A DNA stretch of 64,000 nt from Patiria miniata (GCF_015706575.1 NW_024037073.1:25526622-25590621), one strand, 5' to 3'; counted from the stretch's first letter, positions 1 to 11,148 are shown. Numbers and translations: made by a program. The notes: generated by a model from the letters alone, not told the origin.

Positions 1-636
1 TGAATGGAAGAACATGCTCTTTTAAGACATACTTCTTCGGTGTATCTAATTTGATTGCTTTTAAAGAAAAAAAATCTTGGGTGCGGGTCACTTTCTTTTT
101 GACTCACCCACTTTAAACACAATGTGAACATGCATCTCTCACATGCTAAACTTAATTGTCTTCCTTTTTCTATCATCTTCTTTTTTTCTGTCTTTTCAGC
201 TTGTACGGTAGCACTCACATTGAGTGGCATTTACATGTATGCCTTATGAAGGGCCGACTTGCATACAAACAACAATTACATGTACACAATATGCATGTTT
301 AATCTGGAGCAAATAATTAAAAGTGAAACAAATTCAATGCTCAGATTTCATGTCAGTGCAAGTAGTGAAACTGACTTACATGTACATGCATCTGCTTTGG
401 TTACAGGAACTGATACCACAAGATAGTCACATGCATTAAAATCGGACAGAAATGTGGGGGGGGGGGGGAAGGAGAGAAACGAAAAAGAAACTTTCTGTTT
501 CAATTACACTTTGTTTAAAGTCTTGCAATCCATGTAAGTATAAATCTGGAGTGATCTTGAAATAGAGAAGAACATTCTTTGCTGCATCTGAATAAAATGT
601 AACTCACGGAGCTCAATGCTACATTGTGCATGAACT
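1..636. other. GPCR 5' flank, no gene seen
   Basis: AT-rich, with a run of 14 G at 455-468 and scattered ACATGT motifs. From about 485 onward it aligns by eye with 8285 onward, the flank of the GPCR pseudogene. No coding exon or RNA gene recognised. Confidence 0.6.
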
Positions 637-1881
637 ATGGGTGATGGCTACCAAAACACCTCCACTCCATCAACTGGGTGGAAAACTGAAGTTGCAAAGC
701 ACCTCGAGAACTTTTACATGAGTGAAGAAAGAGCTAATCAAATGAAATGGTTAAGTGCTGAAATCATTGCACCAATTGGCCTCTGCTTAAACTTTGTCTT
801 TCTCTTCACAGTCATTCGAGTGAAGTCCATGCGTACAATCATCAACATCTACTTATCCAATCTGGCTGTGGCTGACTCCCTCCTACTTATGACTCGCTTC
901 ATATTTGCAGTGTTTCCACCTATAGAGTCCAACTTATTGGTCAACAAGGCAATAACAAGTGTCCTATACACGTTCCCTGCTAACTCTAATTTCTTTGTGG
1001 TTACCATAGCAGCTGAGAGATTCTCTGCAGTGCGCAATCCTATAACGTTCAAAGAAAAGGCCTCTAAATCTCGAGCAGTAAAGATATCAGCAGGACTCTG
1101 GGTGCCAACAATTATTGTTGGTGTGATTCTGATTTTCTTACCATTAACACAAGCTGTCTCCGATAAAGTCTACTTTGGGATTCTTTCCATTATCAACATT
1201 GCCTCTTTGATAGCAACTCTTGCTTTGTACATCTATGTAGTACTGAAAGTGTGCAAGCAATCAGCCCTGTTTCCGAACCGTCCCAAGCGAGCAGGCAAGG
1301 TCCTCTGCATGGTTATCATCAACACTGCCATTTTCTTCATTCTGAACTCACTGTACACTGCAGCTGCAATTATGACAATACATGCACTTGCATCAAAGTT
1401 AACTTCAACTGCTCAGATTGTTGCCTATCTGGAACTTGGGGAGACAATTCATATTCTGGGTACATGCATTATAATTTTGCAACTGATCAATAGCTCAATT
1501 AATTCCTTAGTCTACAGTGCCACAAACACTGACTTTCGTGAAGCTGTAGTCAAGGCTTTCTCATTCCTCATACTGTGCTGTCGTTGCTGCCCAAGACGGA
1601 ATCCCAGCCGACCATCGCAGCCAGGGAAGCAGATTGAGCTTCATGTGATTCCACAGGCAGAAAATGACCAAGAGCACCGTGCTGCCAGGCCAAGCAGCAG
1701 CAAGCCACCAAGCCAAGGGCATGCACAACACACAGCGAGTCAGCAGTCACTGGACAGCTGTCAAGAACAATGTTCCAGGCAAAGCAGCAGCAAGGCATCC
1801 ATGCACAGTCAGCAGCATGTTCAAGTGCATGTTGAGGTACATGCAGAACCAGCACTTGCAATTTCTCATGAGGAACAATGA
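637..1881 (+). CDS. rhodopsin-type (class A) GPCR, intronless, 414 aa
   Basis: A seven-transmembrane receptor that would sit in the plasma membrane and signal through a G protein; the ligand is unknown. Seen: TM1 about 42-61 with N52, TM2 about 70-92 with LAVAD (D80), TM3 about 106-130 ending in ERF (R128), TM4 about 148-169 with W155, TM5 about 179-205, TM6 about 220-248, TM7 about 268-293 ending NSLVY in place of NPxxY, then a Cys cluster at 314-318 suited to palmitoylation. Oddities: the position expected for the TM3 disulphide cysteine is N103, and no Cys is seen in extracellular loop 2, so the usual disulphide is absent; TM6 lacks CWxP. The Ser/Gln-rich tail contains a DNA repeat that continues past the stop. 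Intronless lineage-specific expansions are known for this family in invertebrate deuterostomes. It reads open throughout and has a pseudogene paralogue at 8.4-11.9 kb. Confidence 0.88.
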   Translation: MGDGYQNTSTPSTGWKTEVAKHLENFYMSEERANQMKWLSAEIIAPIGLCLNFVFLFTVIRVKSMRTIINIYLSNLAVADSLLLMTRFIFAVFPPIESNLLVNKAITSVLYTFPANSNFFVVTIAAERFSAVRNPITFKEKASKSRAVKISAGLWVPTIIVGVILIFLPLTQAVSDKVYFGILSIINIASLIATLALYIYVVLKVCKQSALFPNRPKRAGKVLCMVIINTAIFFILNSLYTAAAIMTIHALASKLTSTAQIVAYLELGETIHILGTCIIILQLINSSINSLVYSATNTDFREAVVKAFSFLILCCRCCPRRNPSRPSQPGKQIELHVIPQAENDQEHRAARPSSSKPPSQGHAQHTASQQSLDSCQEQCSRQSSSKASMHSQQHVQVHVEVHAEPALAISHEEQ

Positions 1882-2080
1882 CTGCAAGCCATCCATGCAA
1901 GGGGAACAGTGTGTATATCCAGAACCAGCAGAGAGCCAGCAGTCACTTGCAAGTACTCAGGAACAATGTCCTGGGCTGACTGGCACTGAGCCATCAGCAC
2001 GAGGGCAGCAGTATGCACATCCAGAACCAGAAGGGAGTCCATCCTTTAAAAGTTGTCAAGAACAATGTTCTCTGGTAAAT
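1735..2080 (+). repeat. imperfect ~100-bp tandem repeats across the GPCR stop
   Basis: Four copies of a motif like GAACAATG (near 1764, 1872, 1960 and 2061), each preceded by a Gln/Ser-coding stretch, recur about every 90-105 bp. The first lies in the GPCR frame. Later ones code the same QQSL..QEQC-like pattern in a different frame that stays open to 2104. The tail was probably longer and was cut by a frameshift. Confidence 0.65.
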
Positions 2081-2841
2081 GATGAGAGGAAACCATCCAC
2101 ATAAATTGGGCAGTATGCACAGTCAGTGTGCCTTGAACTTGCAGTGTAGTGTTCAAACTGTAGAGTGGTTTGAAGGCTTCTCTTTTTCATACATCTTCTT
2201 CATTGGAATGTCAAGAAACATGAACAGTATAATATGCTGCATTGAAAATGAAAATTCCTTTCGAGATTGCCAATACATGTACAAATCATGACATCAGTAA
2301 TGTGCAGGCCCAGAGTAGATCGCAACCAACTATCAATGGATGTGCAAGTGGTTCAGAAATTATTGTAATTGTTACTTGAATGAGGTTTTGTGTACATGGT
2401 TGCATGTTTATATGAGCAAGTTTCTTCTTTCTTTTCTGTGTGAATATATACATGTATTGCCACTATTAACATATGGCCCTGGCATTTTCCACTGTAAATA
2501 TACTTTTTAAGTGCTTTAAAAACAGATTTTGTGTTTTTTATTTCAGGAAATGCACCTCTGTAATCTATGTCTGAGGATGTTTCAGGTTTTAAATATTGTT
2601 ATGACAGTGCCAAGTTGCATATTCCTGAGCAATACAGAGATGTCATGAGATGGAACTTCAGTTTCACTGCTGTTAGAGGACAAAAAGTTACAAAGTGCTT
2701 TGGTTGAGGTTGATATCACTGATTTGTTCATTATTTAGCACATGGCAGGTAGTCAATGACATACTTTAATATATGCACAAACTGATATCTCTGCATGTAT
2801 AAATTTTAGGTTCATAAATTACAAAGAAAATTCAAAAGATG
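1882..2841. other. GPCR 3' flank
   Basis: No independent gene seen. 2370-2560 has a diverged second copy at 17485-17660, which marks the far junction of the retroelement inserted in copy B. Confidence 0.55.
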
Positions 2842-2948
2842 TGAGGTGAAGTGCTGTTGCATCAGATAGTGCTAAGGATCCGTTATGGCAGCCCCAGTCA
2901 CCGGTACGTCAGAGGTGCTGGTGGAATGGTTCTCTTGTGGGTCAAGAC
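2842..2948 (-). pseudogene. decayed copy of TRMT2A exon 2
   Basis: On the minus strand this matches most of the exon at 19637-19794, including the splice acceptor edge at 2948. It has an in-frame TAG at 2872-2874 where the other copy has TAT (Tyr), and similarity stops before the donor. It is the exon-2 relic carried in duplication copy A and is very unlikely to be used. Confidence 0.75.
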
Positions 2949-4635
2949 CTGATGCACAAATGAACAGATTAAAAAATTGATACGGCTAGAGCTATATTGT
3001 CTAGGTCTTCACCCAAAACAATTACATGGGAACAATCTGACAATAGCCGTAGCCATAGCTCTAGAAGCGCGTTTCAGACACAGCCTAAGTAACAGATCAA
3101 CAAAGTTGCAAGTTATGCATTAGGAGCATCTGATTCCAAATACATTACACCAATCTTTGTGCATACATGTACATGTAGCACAACGTGGAAAATACTTTTT
3201 GCAGACCAACTAAAGTGCAGAATTTTTGTTCAAACTTTCTTGAATTCTATCTTTAGCAAGGAGAAATCCAATTGAATAGATGTTTTGCTGCAGAGCACAG
3301 ATATATAATATACGAGGCCATTGTAGGCTTTAGATGTACAGTATGGGATTTAAGTCTGGTGTATTAAAGGTGTCTTCACGGCTACTATCTGGAAAAAAAA
3401 TGTAGTTGATAGTTGAAATCAGCAATTTGTACTCCACTTCTGTCAATAGAGGATGCAAGTTGACCTCAAAAACCTAAGTGATTTTACTAGGTTTATCCAG
3501 TCAAGGGCAAAGAATGGGTTCTGAACCAGAAAAAAATCATTCCAATTTACAACACATTCAAAACATATTGCAAGTTGATTACTATAGTAAATTGAAGAAA
3601 TGTGGACCTCCACTTCCGTTCATTGGGTGAATTGGGTGAATTCAAACACGGGAGTCTGTGGCTAGACTAGTCAGTGTTTGGTACCAAGATGTTCACATGA
3701 AAAGTGAATGTGAACTGGCGAGACTTGCATGCTCTATAATTGTACATAATCTGTGTAGCACCACTAGTCTGTTGTATTACATTATGAGCTCCATGTCTGT
3801 ATGATGTTTAAATGCAAAGCAATATTCTAATATTTCTCTTAGATGGACTCAAGGGTACTTCGAATTTGGGTAAATGAAAAATCAATGCTGTAAAATATGA
3901 ATGTTGTTGTAAAGTTAGCATCACACAAGATGCATCTTAATTTGCACAGTATCCGAGGAATTGCTGTTTTTATATGTTCATTAAAGCTGCTATTTCCTTG
4001 TGTAATTTAAAACTCTAAACACAAATAATACAGAAATATACTATCACCAAATTGGTGTTTGAGCTCTTACGTCTTTCTGACACCTAGTAATATTTGAGAA
4101 AAAAAAATTGCAGGGCAAACCATGTTTCTAAAAGTCACATACTTTTTACAGGACAAACAAATCTGCGTGTAAAAGCAAGATCAGTGATAAAATACACAAA
4201 AGTGTACACTAGCAACATTTAAACAAACAGTGATTTTTCTGAATTTTGTTTTTAAAACCTAATTCTTGCTTGTACAAATGTAATTGTTGAAAAATCCCTA
4301 CTGAGTAAAAGAGCTTGCTGGTCAATATTGAAAGTACAAACATATACCCTCAATATTCATGTCAGAAAAGTAAGCCAACACATTGGTCAGCAAAGGGGAT
4401 GACAAGGGTTTAAGTCTTTTGTGGCTTGTTTCTTTCTTCTCAACAATTAATTCCTGACTGACATATTAGACAATGCACAATATGTACACCTGTCAATCTT
4501 TCTGTGTGTTGCATTCTGATTTGTTGGAATTGATCAACATTAGCTACTAATGGGCCACGCCCCTCCACAGCTGATCCAATCAAACATGAACGCTTATCTA
4601 CGGCTTTTGCGAAATGGAAACCTCTGTGAAAATAC
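2949..4635. other. non-coding stretch with a small inverted repeat
   Basis: A short inverted repeat has arms around 2982-2995 and 3055-3064 and lies just outside the exon relic; copy B lacks it, so it may be a small foldback insertion. 3880-4090 is duplicated at 20035-20270. Further TRMT2A exons would be expected here, but I could not recognise any. Confidence 0.5.
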
Positions 4636-4675
4636 TTGCTTTTGTAAGCGCCAAGCCGGAAACCAACAGTGTTAT
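4636..4675 (-). CDS. TRMT2A: TRMT2A internal exon (DNTVGFRLGAYK)
   Basis: Bounded by a minus-strand acceptor (..TTGACAG) and a donor GTATTT. Forty bases. They complete the split codon of the previous exon (4936-4999) to read DNTVGFRLGAYKS, which matches the conserved DNTVG.RLG.YK segment of vertebrate TRMT2A. The protein methylates uridine 54 of cytosolic tRNA using S-adenosylmethionine; this segment is in the region before the methyltransferase core. The phase fits the neighbouring exon exactly. Later exons (SAM-binding and catalytic parts) were not found between here and the window start. Confidence 0.75.
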
Positions 4676-4935
4676 CTGTCAATGAAAATAAGATATGAAA
4701 CTGAAACTTTTGCACAATTTACCCAGGCCAAGTTTCGTGAAGACCTGACAAGAAATTTGGGGAATAACTGAGAAAAAAAATTCCCGAAACTTTCTGTTGC
4801 GGTTTTCATAACAGGCACATTATGTACATGTGTGCACACTTTATATCCAGGCGAGGGGGTGCTTGTGAACGGAGCGGAAACATATAAAAAAATGAAGAGG
4901 TTGGATAACTAAAAATAAATGCCAGTTTCACTCAC

Positions 4936-4999
4936 CAATGCCATCTACACTCTTGCCGATGGTAAACTCACACTTGTTGCGATAACTCTCTAATACTGG
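4936..4999 (-). CDS. TRMT2A: TRMT2A internal exon (YRNKCEF)
   Basis: Sixty-four bases between a CACTCACAG acceptor and a GTGAGTG donor. Encodes 21 residues containing ESYRNKCEFTIG plus one base of the next codon. YRNKCEF is a hallmark of the TRMT2A/TrmA-like uracil-5-methyltransferases. Phase is continuous with the exons at 5324-5372 (upstream) and 4636-4675 (downstream). Confidence 0.82.
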
Positions 5000-5323
5000 C
5001 TGTGAGTGTGCAAACAAACAATGAAAATGAAAGAAACAAATCAGACATCTCCAATGTCAGGAATATTTACCCCACAAAAGATTCACATGCTGTATAGTTT
5101 ATCTAACAAGAAATCCAGGATGAAATATAAATTTAGTACAAGTAAAGTGACTCTATCTATCTACCCGAGTTCAAAGATCACACCAGTCAAGCTAACCTAA
5201 CACTATGTGCCAATGTGAACTATCATTGAGATTATAATTCATAAAATCATTCACAATACTACAAATAAATTTAAATAAAATCTATATTTTTATCAACAAA
5301 TATTTGTCACCTAGCTTACTCAC

Positions 5324-5372
5324 CGACGGCTTAATTGGCTCCAACTCACATGCCATCCCACTGTGGTTCTTC
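5324..5372 (-). CDS. TRMT2A: TRMT2A internal exon
   Basis: Forty-nine bases between a TTGACAG acceptor and a GTGAGTAAG donor. Reads ..CELEPIKPS and runs directly into PVLESYRNKCEF of the next exon, as in vertebrate TRMT2A where a CC.LE..RPS segment precedes YRNKCEF. The first base completes an ATG codon begun by the donor edge of the exon at 6170-6317. Confidence 0.72.
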
Positions 5373-5389
5373 CTGTCAATCAAATGAAG

Positions 5390-5860
5390 AGTGCACTATT
5401 AAACATGAGGGTGTGGGTTCGAATCCCACTCCAACAGGCTTGTGAATTTCTTGTGGTAACCAAAGCTATATATGCACAAGATTCAAACTGGCCCACTAAC
5501 CTTTGCAAGCTCTGTTATTGAGTGGTTAAGATGTCTGCACTAGTAAGCAGGAGGTCATGGGTTCATATCCCACCCAAGCAAGCTTGCAGAATCTTTGCTC
5601 GTAAGCTCTCAGACAGCACTGAATATACAGTGCATTCTAATTTAGATTGAAGGTCAAAACCAGGTATTCACATTCACAACTCCCCTACGTAAACAATTAA
5701 TTAAACTCATTGATTGTGGCACCTGCTATATCAGATTGGAACCAGCCAGCCAACCCCAGCAAGCCTGATGGTCAAGCAGTTGAGACATCTGCACTAGGAA
5801 GCAGGAGATTGTTGGTGCGAGTCTCATTCGATCGGCTTATGAATTGTGAAGTTTTGGTTT
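5390..5860 (+). repeat. cluster of three tRNA-like SINE fragments
   Basis: Three B-box-like stretches with tRNA-like context: GGGTTCGAATCCC near 5415, GGGTTCATATCCC near 5560 and a decayed one near 5815. The second and third have an upstream A-box-like TTGAGTGGTTAAGA or GTCAAGCAGTTGAGA and the phrase CTGCACTAG. The third shares its leader (..CCTGCTATATCAGATTGGAACCAG) with the SINE at 20336-20613. These are pieces of one tRNA-derived SINE family. Confidence 0.7.
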
Positions 5861-6169
5861 TGTGTTCATTTTTCTGTTTTTTGTTTGTAAACATTTTTTT
5901 ACCAACTCCCCCCCCCCCCCCTTTTAATCTTTGGGACTTTTGTGTGTGGAAAGGAAGTTTATTTCAGAAGTTGGCCCAAAGCTTGCTGAGTTTTAATTGA
6001 TTCTCAAGAAAAATGAAGCATCATTTCTGGACTTTTAATGAAATTTCAGGGCAGCTGTACATGTAAGTCCACTTGCCAGAAAACTGTGTCTGGAAACAGT
6101 TCCTTGTCAAGGAAGATCACATTTCCATTCTGGCCCACAACCATCCTGTGTCTTTGGTGAGTAGCTCAC

Positions 6170-6317
6170 ATTTGTTGCTTCAGCCAGGGAGACATCTCCC
6201 CAATGTTCCGTTGCAGCATCTTGGAAATTCCTCAGAAACTCCCTGGTGTTGGTCTATTTGGTGGATAGCTGGTCCTCATACGGCTGGTTCCACAGTGGAG
6301 TCAGCATGTTGTTTAAC
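6170..6317 (-). pseudogene. TRMT2A: TRMT2A exon with nonsense codon and frameshift
   Basis: Acceptor CCCAATCTGCAG and donor GTGAGC bound 148 bases. The first part reads NMLTPLWNQPYEDQL, matching the conserved MVTPLW..PY..QL of TRMT2A. An in-frame TAG follows at 6254-6256. Further on, the family-like LQRNIGEMSPWLKQQ is in another frame, with the switch near 6226-6236. The length is one base more than the phase of flanking exons requires, which agrees with a single frameshift. Either this TRMT2A copy is dead or the assembly carries two errors here. Confidence 0.72.
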
Positions 6318-6427
6318 CTGCAGATTGGGAAAAGATGTGAAAAGCACATTCAGTATTCCAGAGTCTTAACAAATTTAGGAAAAAGTGAATAGCTCAACTG
6401 CTATAAGCCTTTTGCGATATATGGCAG

Positions 6428-6518
6428 ACACAATACAAGGGTGTTATTTGATTTGGGTATATTGGGGTAACTTATGCAAAAGACTAGACCCAAACCAAAT
6501 AGCGCCCTCGTATTGTGT
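6428..6518. mobile_element. small foldback MITE
   Basis: Imperfect inverted repeat: ACACAATACAAGGGTG at the left and the complement of CGCCCTCGTATTGTGT at the right, about 90 bp overall and continuing inward. No clear target duplication. Confidence 0.55.
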
Positions 6519-8284
6519 GCACCGTACCTCCAAAGGGTAATGAATTGTGTATGGAACTTGTCATCTTTCTACATACAACCATTCTCCTAACTTCAGTTCA
6601 TAGTTCTGGTGGTGCATTGCAAATTAAAGTTTAAGCTTGAAACAAAGAGGATAATGTGTTCAAGTTAGACAGTTTATCAGATAAAATAAGAATCATCTGT
6701 AACTGTGAATCGCACACACACTCTACACAGACATGCCACCTTTAATGCTGTACCTTCTAGGAAAAAACAAGGAAAACTGTCCAAATAACAGTTTTACTCA
6801 ACAAATGCCGGATGAAGTACTAAATTTACTTAAAGTTCTGTGCTATTTTCGAGTTTCATCCCGAAAAAACAGATTTCCTTACCAATCTGCTTTTTTTTTT
6901 CAAGCAATACAAAAGTTATTCACTTTTGAATGAAACACCAAACACAAAAAAGCTCACGTTTAGTTATTGAATTATTACTTTACAATTCCAAATTATTGGC
7001 TGCCAAACATAATTTCTGTTCTTGCTGGGTAGGCTGGTTCCCCCCCCCCCCCCCCACAATCAGTATCAATAATGTACGGACGGGAGCCAATCTGTTGGCA
7101 AAGCTGGTCATCAGTTTGGGCCAAGAACAAAAAGAAAAGTTCATGGGTAATTTCTTAGTATAACATTTCGTCACCGACACCACGAACTGACACCTGGTGA
7201 TCAGCGTTGCAGAAATACAAATCGGAGAAAAATGCTTTTAAAGGTTTGACACGAATTTACTCACTAAAATAATCCATCTATCTAAGAGGTTTTGGTATCA
7301 CTTAACGTGAAAATGCTTAAACTACTCAATTATAGACGTTATATTGTGAAAATCTGCTTTAGTTAATTAGCAATTAAATGATTAAGATGGGTGTCAGTTC
7401 GTGAAACCCAAAATTTATGTGTTTTCGGAGAGTGCACCCATGCAATAGCGTTAGTGAGTGTCACTTCGTGAAACCTAAATTGACGCGTTTTGGGAGAGTG
7501 CACGCACACACTGCGCATGCGCGCACTCTCCGAAAACACGTTCATTGTAAATCTTGGTTTTCACAAACTGACACCCTGTGCAGGGTCACTTCGTGTTAAC
7601 AAAAAATACCAGAATTGACCAATTTCTTGAAAATTCACTAGTAAAATTTGCTTATTTTAGATGATTTCAGCAATTTTAACTTTGTCATGTGAAACTTCAT
7701 GATACAAACTGCTTATACGTGCAAAAATAGAAAATTTGAATTTTACATGCAAGTACACTTTCAATTTCAAGCAAGAGAGTGTAGGAATTCCATGGTTTCA
7801 AATCTTTGTCGATGCAGTGACTATTTGTATCTGTATTTTAAATAACTTTCTTGATTATCCAAACACCAAATCTAAAGCTTGTGTCAAGATTCTAAATGTG
7901 CGATATAAATAAATATGTTGTAAGCAAAATGTAGCGAACGACCTGATTGATTTTGTGTCATTTTTTGATCTGCATCTAATTTTATTCAGTTATAGATAAT
8001 TGAAGCGTTAAGTTATGTCTGTGATCTTTTATGAGCTGTAAAACTCTGTAAAAAGTGCAGAGTGCCATTTCACTTTTTTTAAGCAACCTAGATATGAGCA
8101 AAACCGACGGATTACACAATGTACATGTAAAAAAAGTCTTGAAGAGAAAATAAAAAGTTATTCTGAAGCACATCTATGCCAAAGTCAACTGAAAATCTAT
8201 TGTCTACTTTGGTTTAGTATGTATTCAAAACAAGGAACAAAGAACTAATCCTTACAAATCTTAGAGATAAAAAAACACCGAGGG
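6519..8284. other. non-coding, with one MITE
   Basis: No gene recognised. TRMT2A RRM-coding exons would be expected somewhere between 19.6 and 6.3 kb but were not found here. Contains the MITE at 7389-7575, and a C run at about 7041-7056. Confidence 0.45.
7389..7575. mobile_element. MITE with GGGTGTCAGTT termini
   Basis: Left end GGGTGTCAGTTCGTGAAA, right end the complement of GGGTGTCAGTTTGTGAAA. Inside, a direct repeat containing GAGAGTGCAC (about 7430 and 7494) and an inverted copy near 7525-7545 make a compound hairpin. A related GAACTGACACC piece lies at 7184. No convincing target duplication. Confidence 0.6.
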
Positions 8285-9109
8285 GAAAAAAAGCAGAAGC
8301 TTTTTGTTTCAACTTTGCTATTAGTATAAACCTGGAGTGATCTTGAAATAGGACAGAACACTCTTTGCTACATCTGAATAAAATGTTGGATATGGAGAAC
8401 GATGAAGTTGAAAAGCACCTTGAGAACTTTATCAAGACTCACAAAAGAAATTAACAAATACTATGGTTAAGTACTGAAATCAATGCACCAATCGGCCTCC
8501 TCTTAAACTTGGTCTTTCTCTTCACAGTCATTCGAGTGAAGTCAATGCGTACAATCATCAACATGTACTTATCCAATCTGGCTGTGGCTGACTTGCTCTT
8601 CCTTATGACTCAATGTATATTTGTATTGTGTTCATCCGAAGTGTACAAAGCATTCCAGAGTGTCAAATAAAACCCGGGACATACCGTTATTTCGTTTTAC
8701 CGTTTTGGATTTCCTCAAAACCAAAAACAGTAAACGAACCATTGACCGTTTTGTCGTTTTACAGTTTTATAAAACGACAAACAGTATTAAGATAAATACG
8801 GTTTATCCGTTTTATAAGTTTAGGAAAATTCATTATAGCACAACGATCCATTATTTTTGTTTTACAGTTTTACACAAATAACTTTGAAAAACAGCAAAAC
8901 GGTCAGTATTGAATACACACTGTTTTTTATTTTAGTGTCATAGTTAACAGTCCGTGGTGCATTTTGTGGCGGTGGGCAAGGGGGTGGAGGGACCCTGCTT
9001 TACACGAGTGTTGGCTCGGCATAATTAATGCGTGGTGTGATTCCTGGCGCGGACCCTGACCCCTTCTCATGGGATTCAGTTGGTGGGGCTTAAAGAGTTG
9101 CAAGCAAAA

Positions 9110-9334
9110 ATGGCGCTGGAAAACTGCAAGGGAGGGCATTACTTTTCGCAATGGATACAGGATGGTAAGATGTTTGATGAAGTTGCAGATATTTTGAAGG
9201 AAATTGGAGTTTAAGTCGACCCGGCTCTTCAATAGCTAATTCGCAAATTCTGTCGTGAGAACGAAAATGTAAGGAGGGCCCAGGCAATGACTCGATCCCA
9301 AGGACACATTAACATTCCTAAGTGCATTGCTTAA
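9110..9334 (+). pseudogene. relic reading frame inside the TIR element
   Basis: ATG at 9110 opens 34 codons (..GGHYFSQWIQDGKMFDEVADILK..). A TAA at 9212-9214 and a TAG at 9233-9235 interrupt, but the same frame carries on with protein-like content (LIRKFCRENENVRRAQAMT..) to 9334. Both stops could be C-to-T changes of Gln codons. It could be a transposon-encoded or captured host fragment; I do not recognise the family. Confidence 0.45.
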
Positions 9335-9349
9335 TTGCCAAACCTAAAT

Positions 9350-11148
9350 CAGGCCTTCATTTTTAAGGAGCGCGAGCGCGATCGCGCTCCTACGCGCTCC
9401 TTAACACGGTTTCAGGCGCGCGAATAATAGCGCTCCTAGGTAAATTTGTAAGCTTATTGTCGACTCCAGTTTTTGTCTACATAAAGCCAACAGTAAAATC
9501 GTGTCAATCCAAATTTTATATACTTGATTTCTTAACTTGTCATCCCGATGTTTGAACGATTTTGTTGCAAATTTTTTTTACAAAAGTAAGTCGAATACCC
9601 ACATAAATTCCACCCATAATCATCGGAAGAATTTTGTAAACATCGCACTTCGCAGTTACTCGAGCGGGTCCAACCCGTACATCATGTACATGGACACATT
9701 AGCCATTTTCTTTTCGTCAACGACATGTAGCACATTCCATTATGATAAAGGGTACTGGCAGGATCGTCATTCAGACGTGCACCGTCGTTAAGTGAATAAA
9801 ATGAAATAATAATTACGGTTGAGATCAGTTTATAAATTAGTTTATAAATATTTATAATGTAAAACTAAATATATAAACCTCCGATGAAGTGAAAACACAA
9901 AACAATTATGAAATGGATGGGCTGAGCACCTACTTTGTAATACCAACACCCCTATTTTCGATAAAATGGACGTGGCCCAAGCACACGTGTTGTGTGTGAG
10001 CGATGTTGTGCGCCATCGCATCTAATACTGTGCAGCCAGATAACAGTGGGTAGGCCTATGTGAAATCATGGAGGAAGGAACTTCCTCCATGGTGAAATTA
10101 CACCGTTTTTCTGGAAGTTGTGATATTCCAAAGGGAGCCAGAGTGTTTGAACGGCATTTTGAATGATCTCCGGTACATCTACAAGAAACTAGCGTTCATT
10201 TTCGACAAGTTTGGGTTGGAAATACCTTACGAAAGGTTGAGCTCATTTGTCCCACAACGATAGAGTGCAAGCGATTTTCCGTGTGTCAACTACCGGGCTA
10301 TGCCCGCAAGCGCGGCCGGTCAACAGGCCACCCGTGCACGGTGACATTGTTTGTGCGTAGTACCATTGGACATTTTGTAATGGCGTTACTTGTACATTTC
10401 TGTGACCTTACTTTCGATCCTTTTATTTTTTTGTGCCCAAAACCAAATATTCATATAATTATTTTCCTTTTCTATTTTACTAATTTTGAGGATTTATGTG
10501 ACAAAAAAAGTATTTCTTTGACAGATGCATGACCGGACTTAATTTAATTGAATTTTTTGGGGGGGGAGGGGGTTCTATTCATCAATTTGGATATAAATTT
10601 AGAACCCCTCAAAAACACGGTTACACCACATGATACATATGCAAATTTAAACAAAAACAGGTTTTTAGTAAAGTTAGTAAACCAAAATAATTAAACTATT
10701 TGATAAAAAAAATCAAATAAAAAGTGAAATAAACAGTAAATAAATAAAAATCAAATAAAGTGAGTATAATAAAAACGAAGTAAAATAGAACAAAATAGAA
10801 ACACTAATAAAGAACCACAAGTCAACTCCAATTTGTTTTTCATTTTTATTTCCACATCAGGATGATTCACAAACAAGTAAAACTTAAACCTTAAATTGAC
10901 ATGGATTAAGCACTCAATTTGTAGTGAACAGTCGCATCTGTTTCTCAGTTCTGATGCAAGTGTGTGTGCATGATATGAAAGGCTTCAGGAAATGATTTGG
11001 ATTCATTTTTTACTTTGAGCACAAAACATGCAAATCGAGCTCCTCGGACTTTTCTAGGAGAGCAATTTTGGGTGCTCAAATTGAGCTCCTCGGATTTCCC
11101 AGGAGAGCGATTAACTGAGCTCCACGAATTTCTAAAAATGAAGGCCTG
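9350..11148. mobile_element. nested TIR element, CAGGCCTTC ends
   Basis: Starts CAGGCCTTCATTTTTA and ends with its complement at 11148. CTAAAT lies immediately outside both ends (9344-9349 and 11149-11154), a 6-bp target duplication. CAGG..CCTG ends recall hAT elements, although those normally duplicate 8 bp. Interior is AT-rich with GC-palindromic GAGCGCGATCGCGCTC near 9376 and repeated GAGCTCCTCGGA near 11036 and 11084; no transposase recognised. Confidence 0.72.

Larger units (their letters stand above)
485..4110. repeat. segmental duplication copy A
   Basis: This block is repeated in the same orientation at about 8285-20300. Anchors seen by eye: the GPCR 5' leader (535-600 against 8320-8390); the GPCR body; the 3' flank around 2290-2330 against 12120-12165; 2370-2560 against 17485-17660; the TRMT2A exon-2 sequence at 2842-2948 against about 19683-19794; and 3880-4090 against 20035-20270. 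Copy A is compact. Copy B is interrupted by several mobile elements absent here, so copy A gives the pre-insertion state for them. Confidence 0.8.

Noticed and set aside
849..1052. Minus-strand frame inside the GPCR
   Set aside because: Shadow of the receptor reading frame.
4440..4635. Extension of the TRMT2A exon at 4636-4675 as one 91-codon frame
   Set aside because: Similarity to the family ends at LGAYKS exactly at a GTATTT donor; the rest has no family resemblance.
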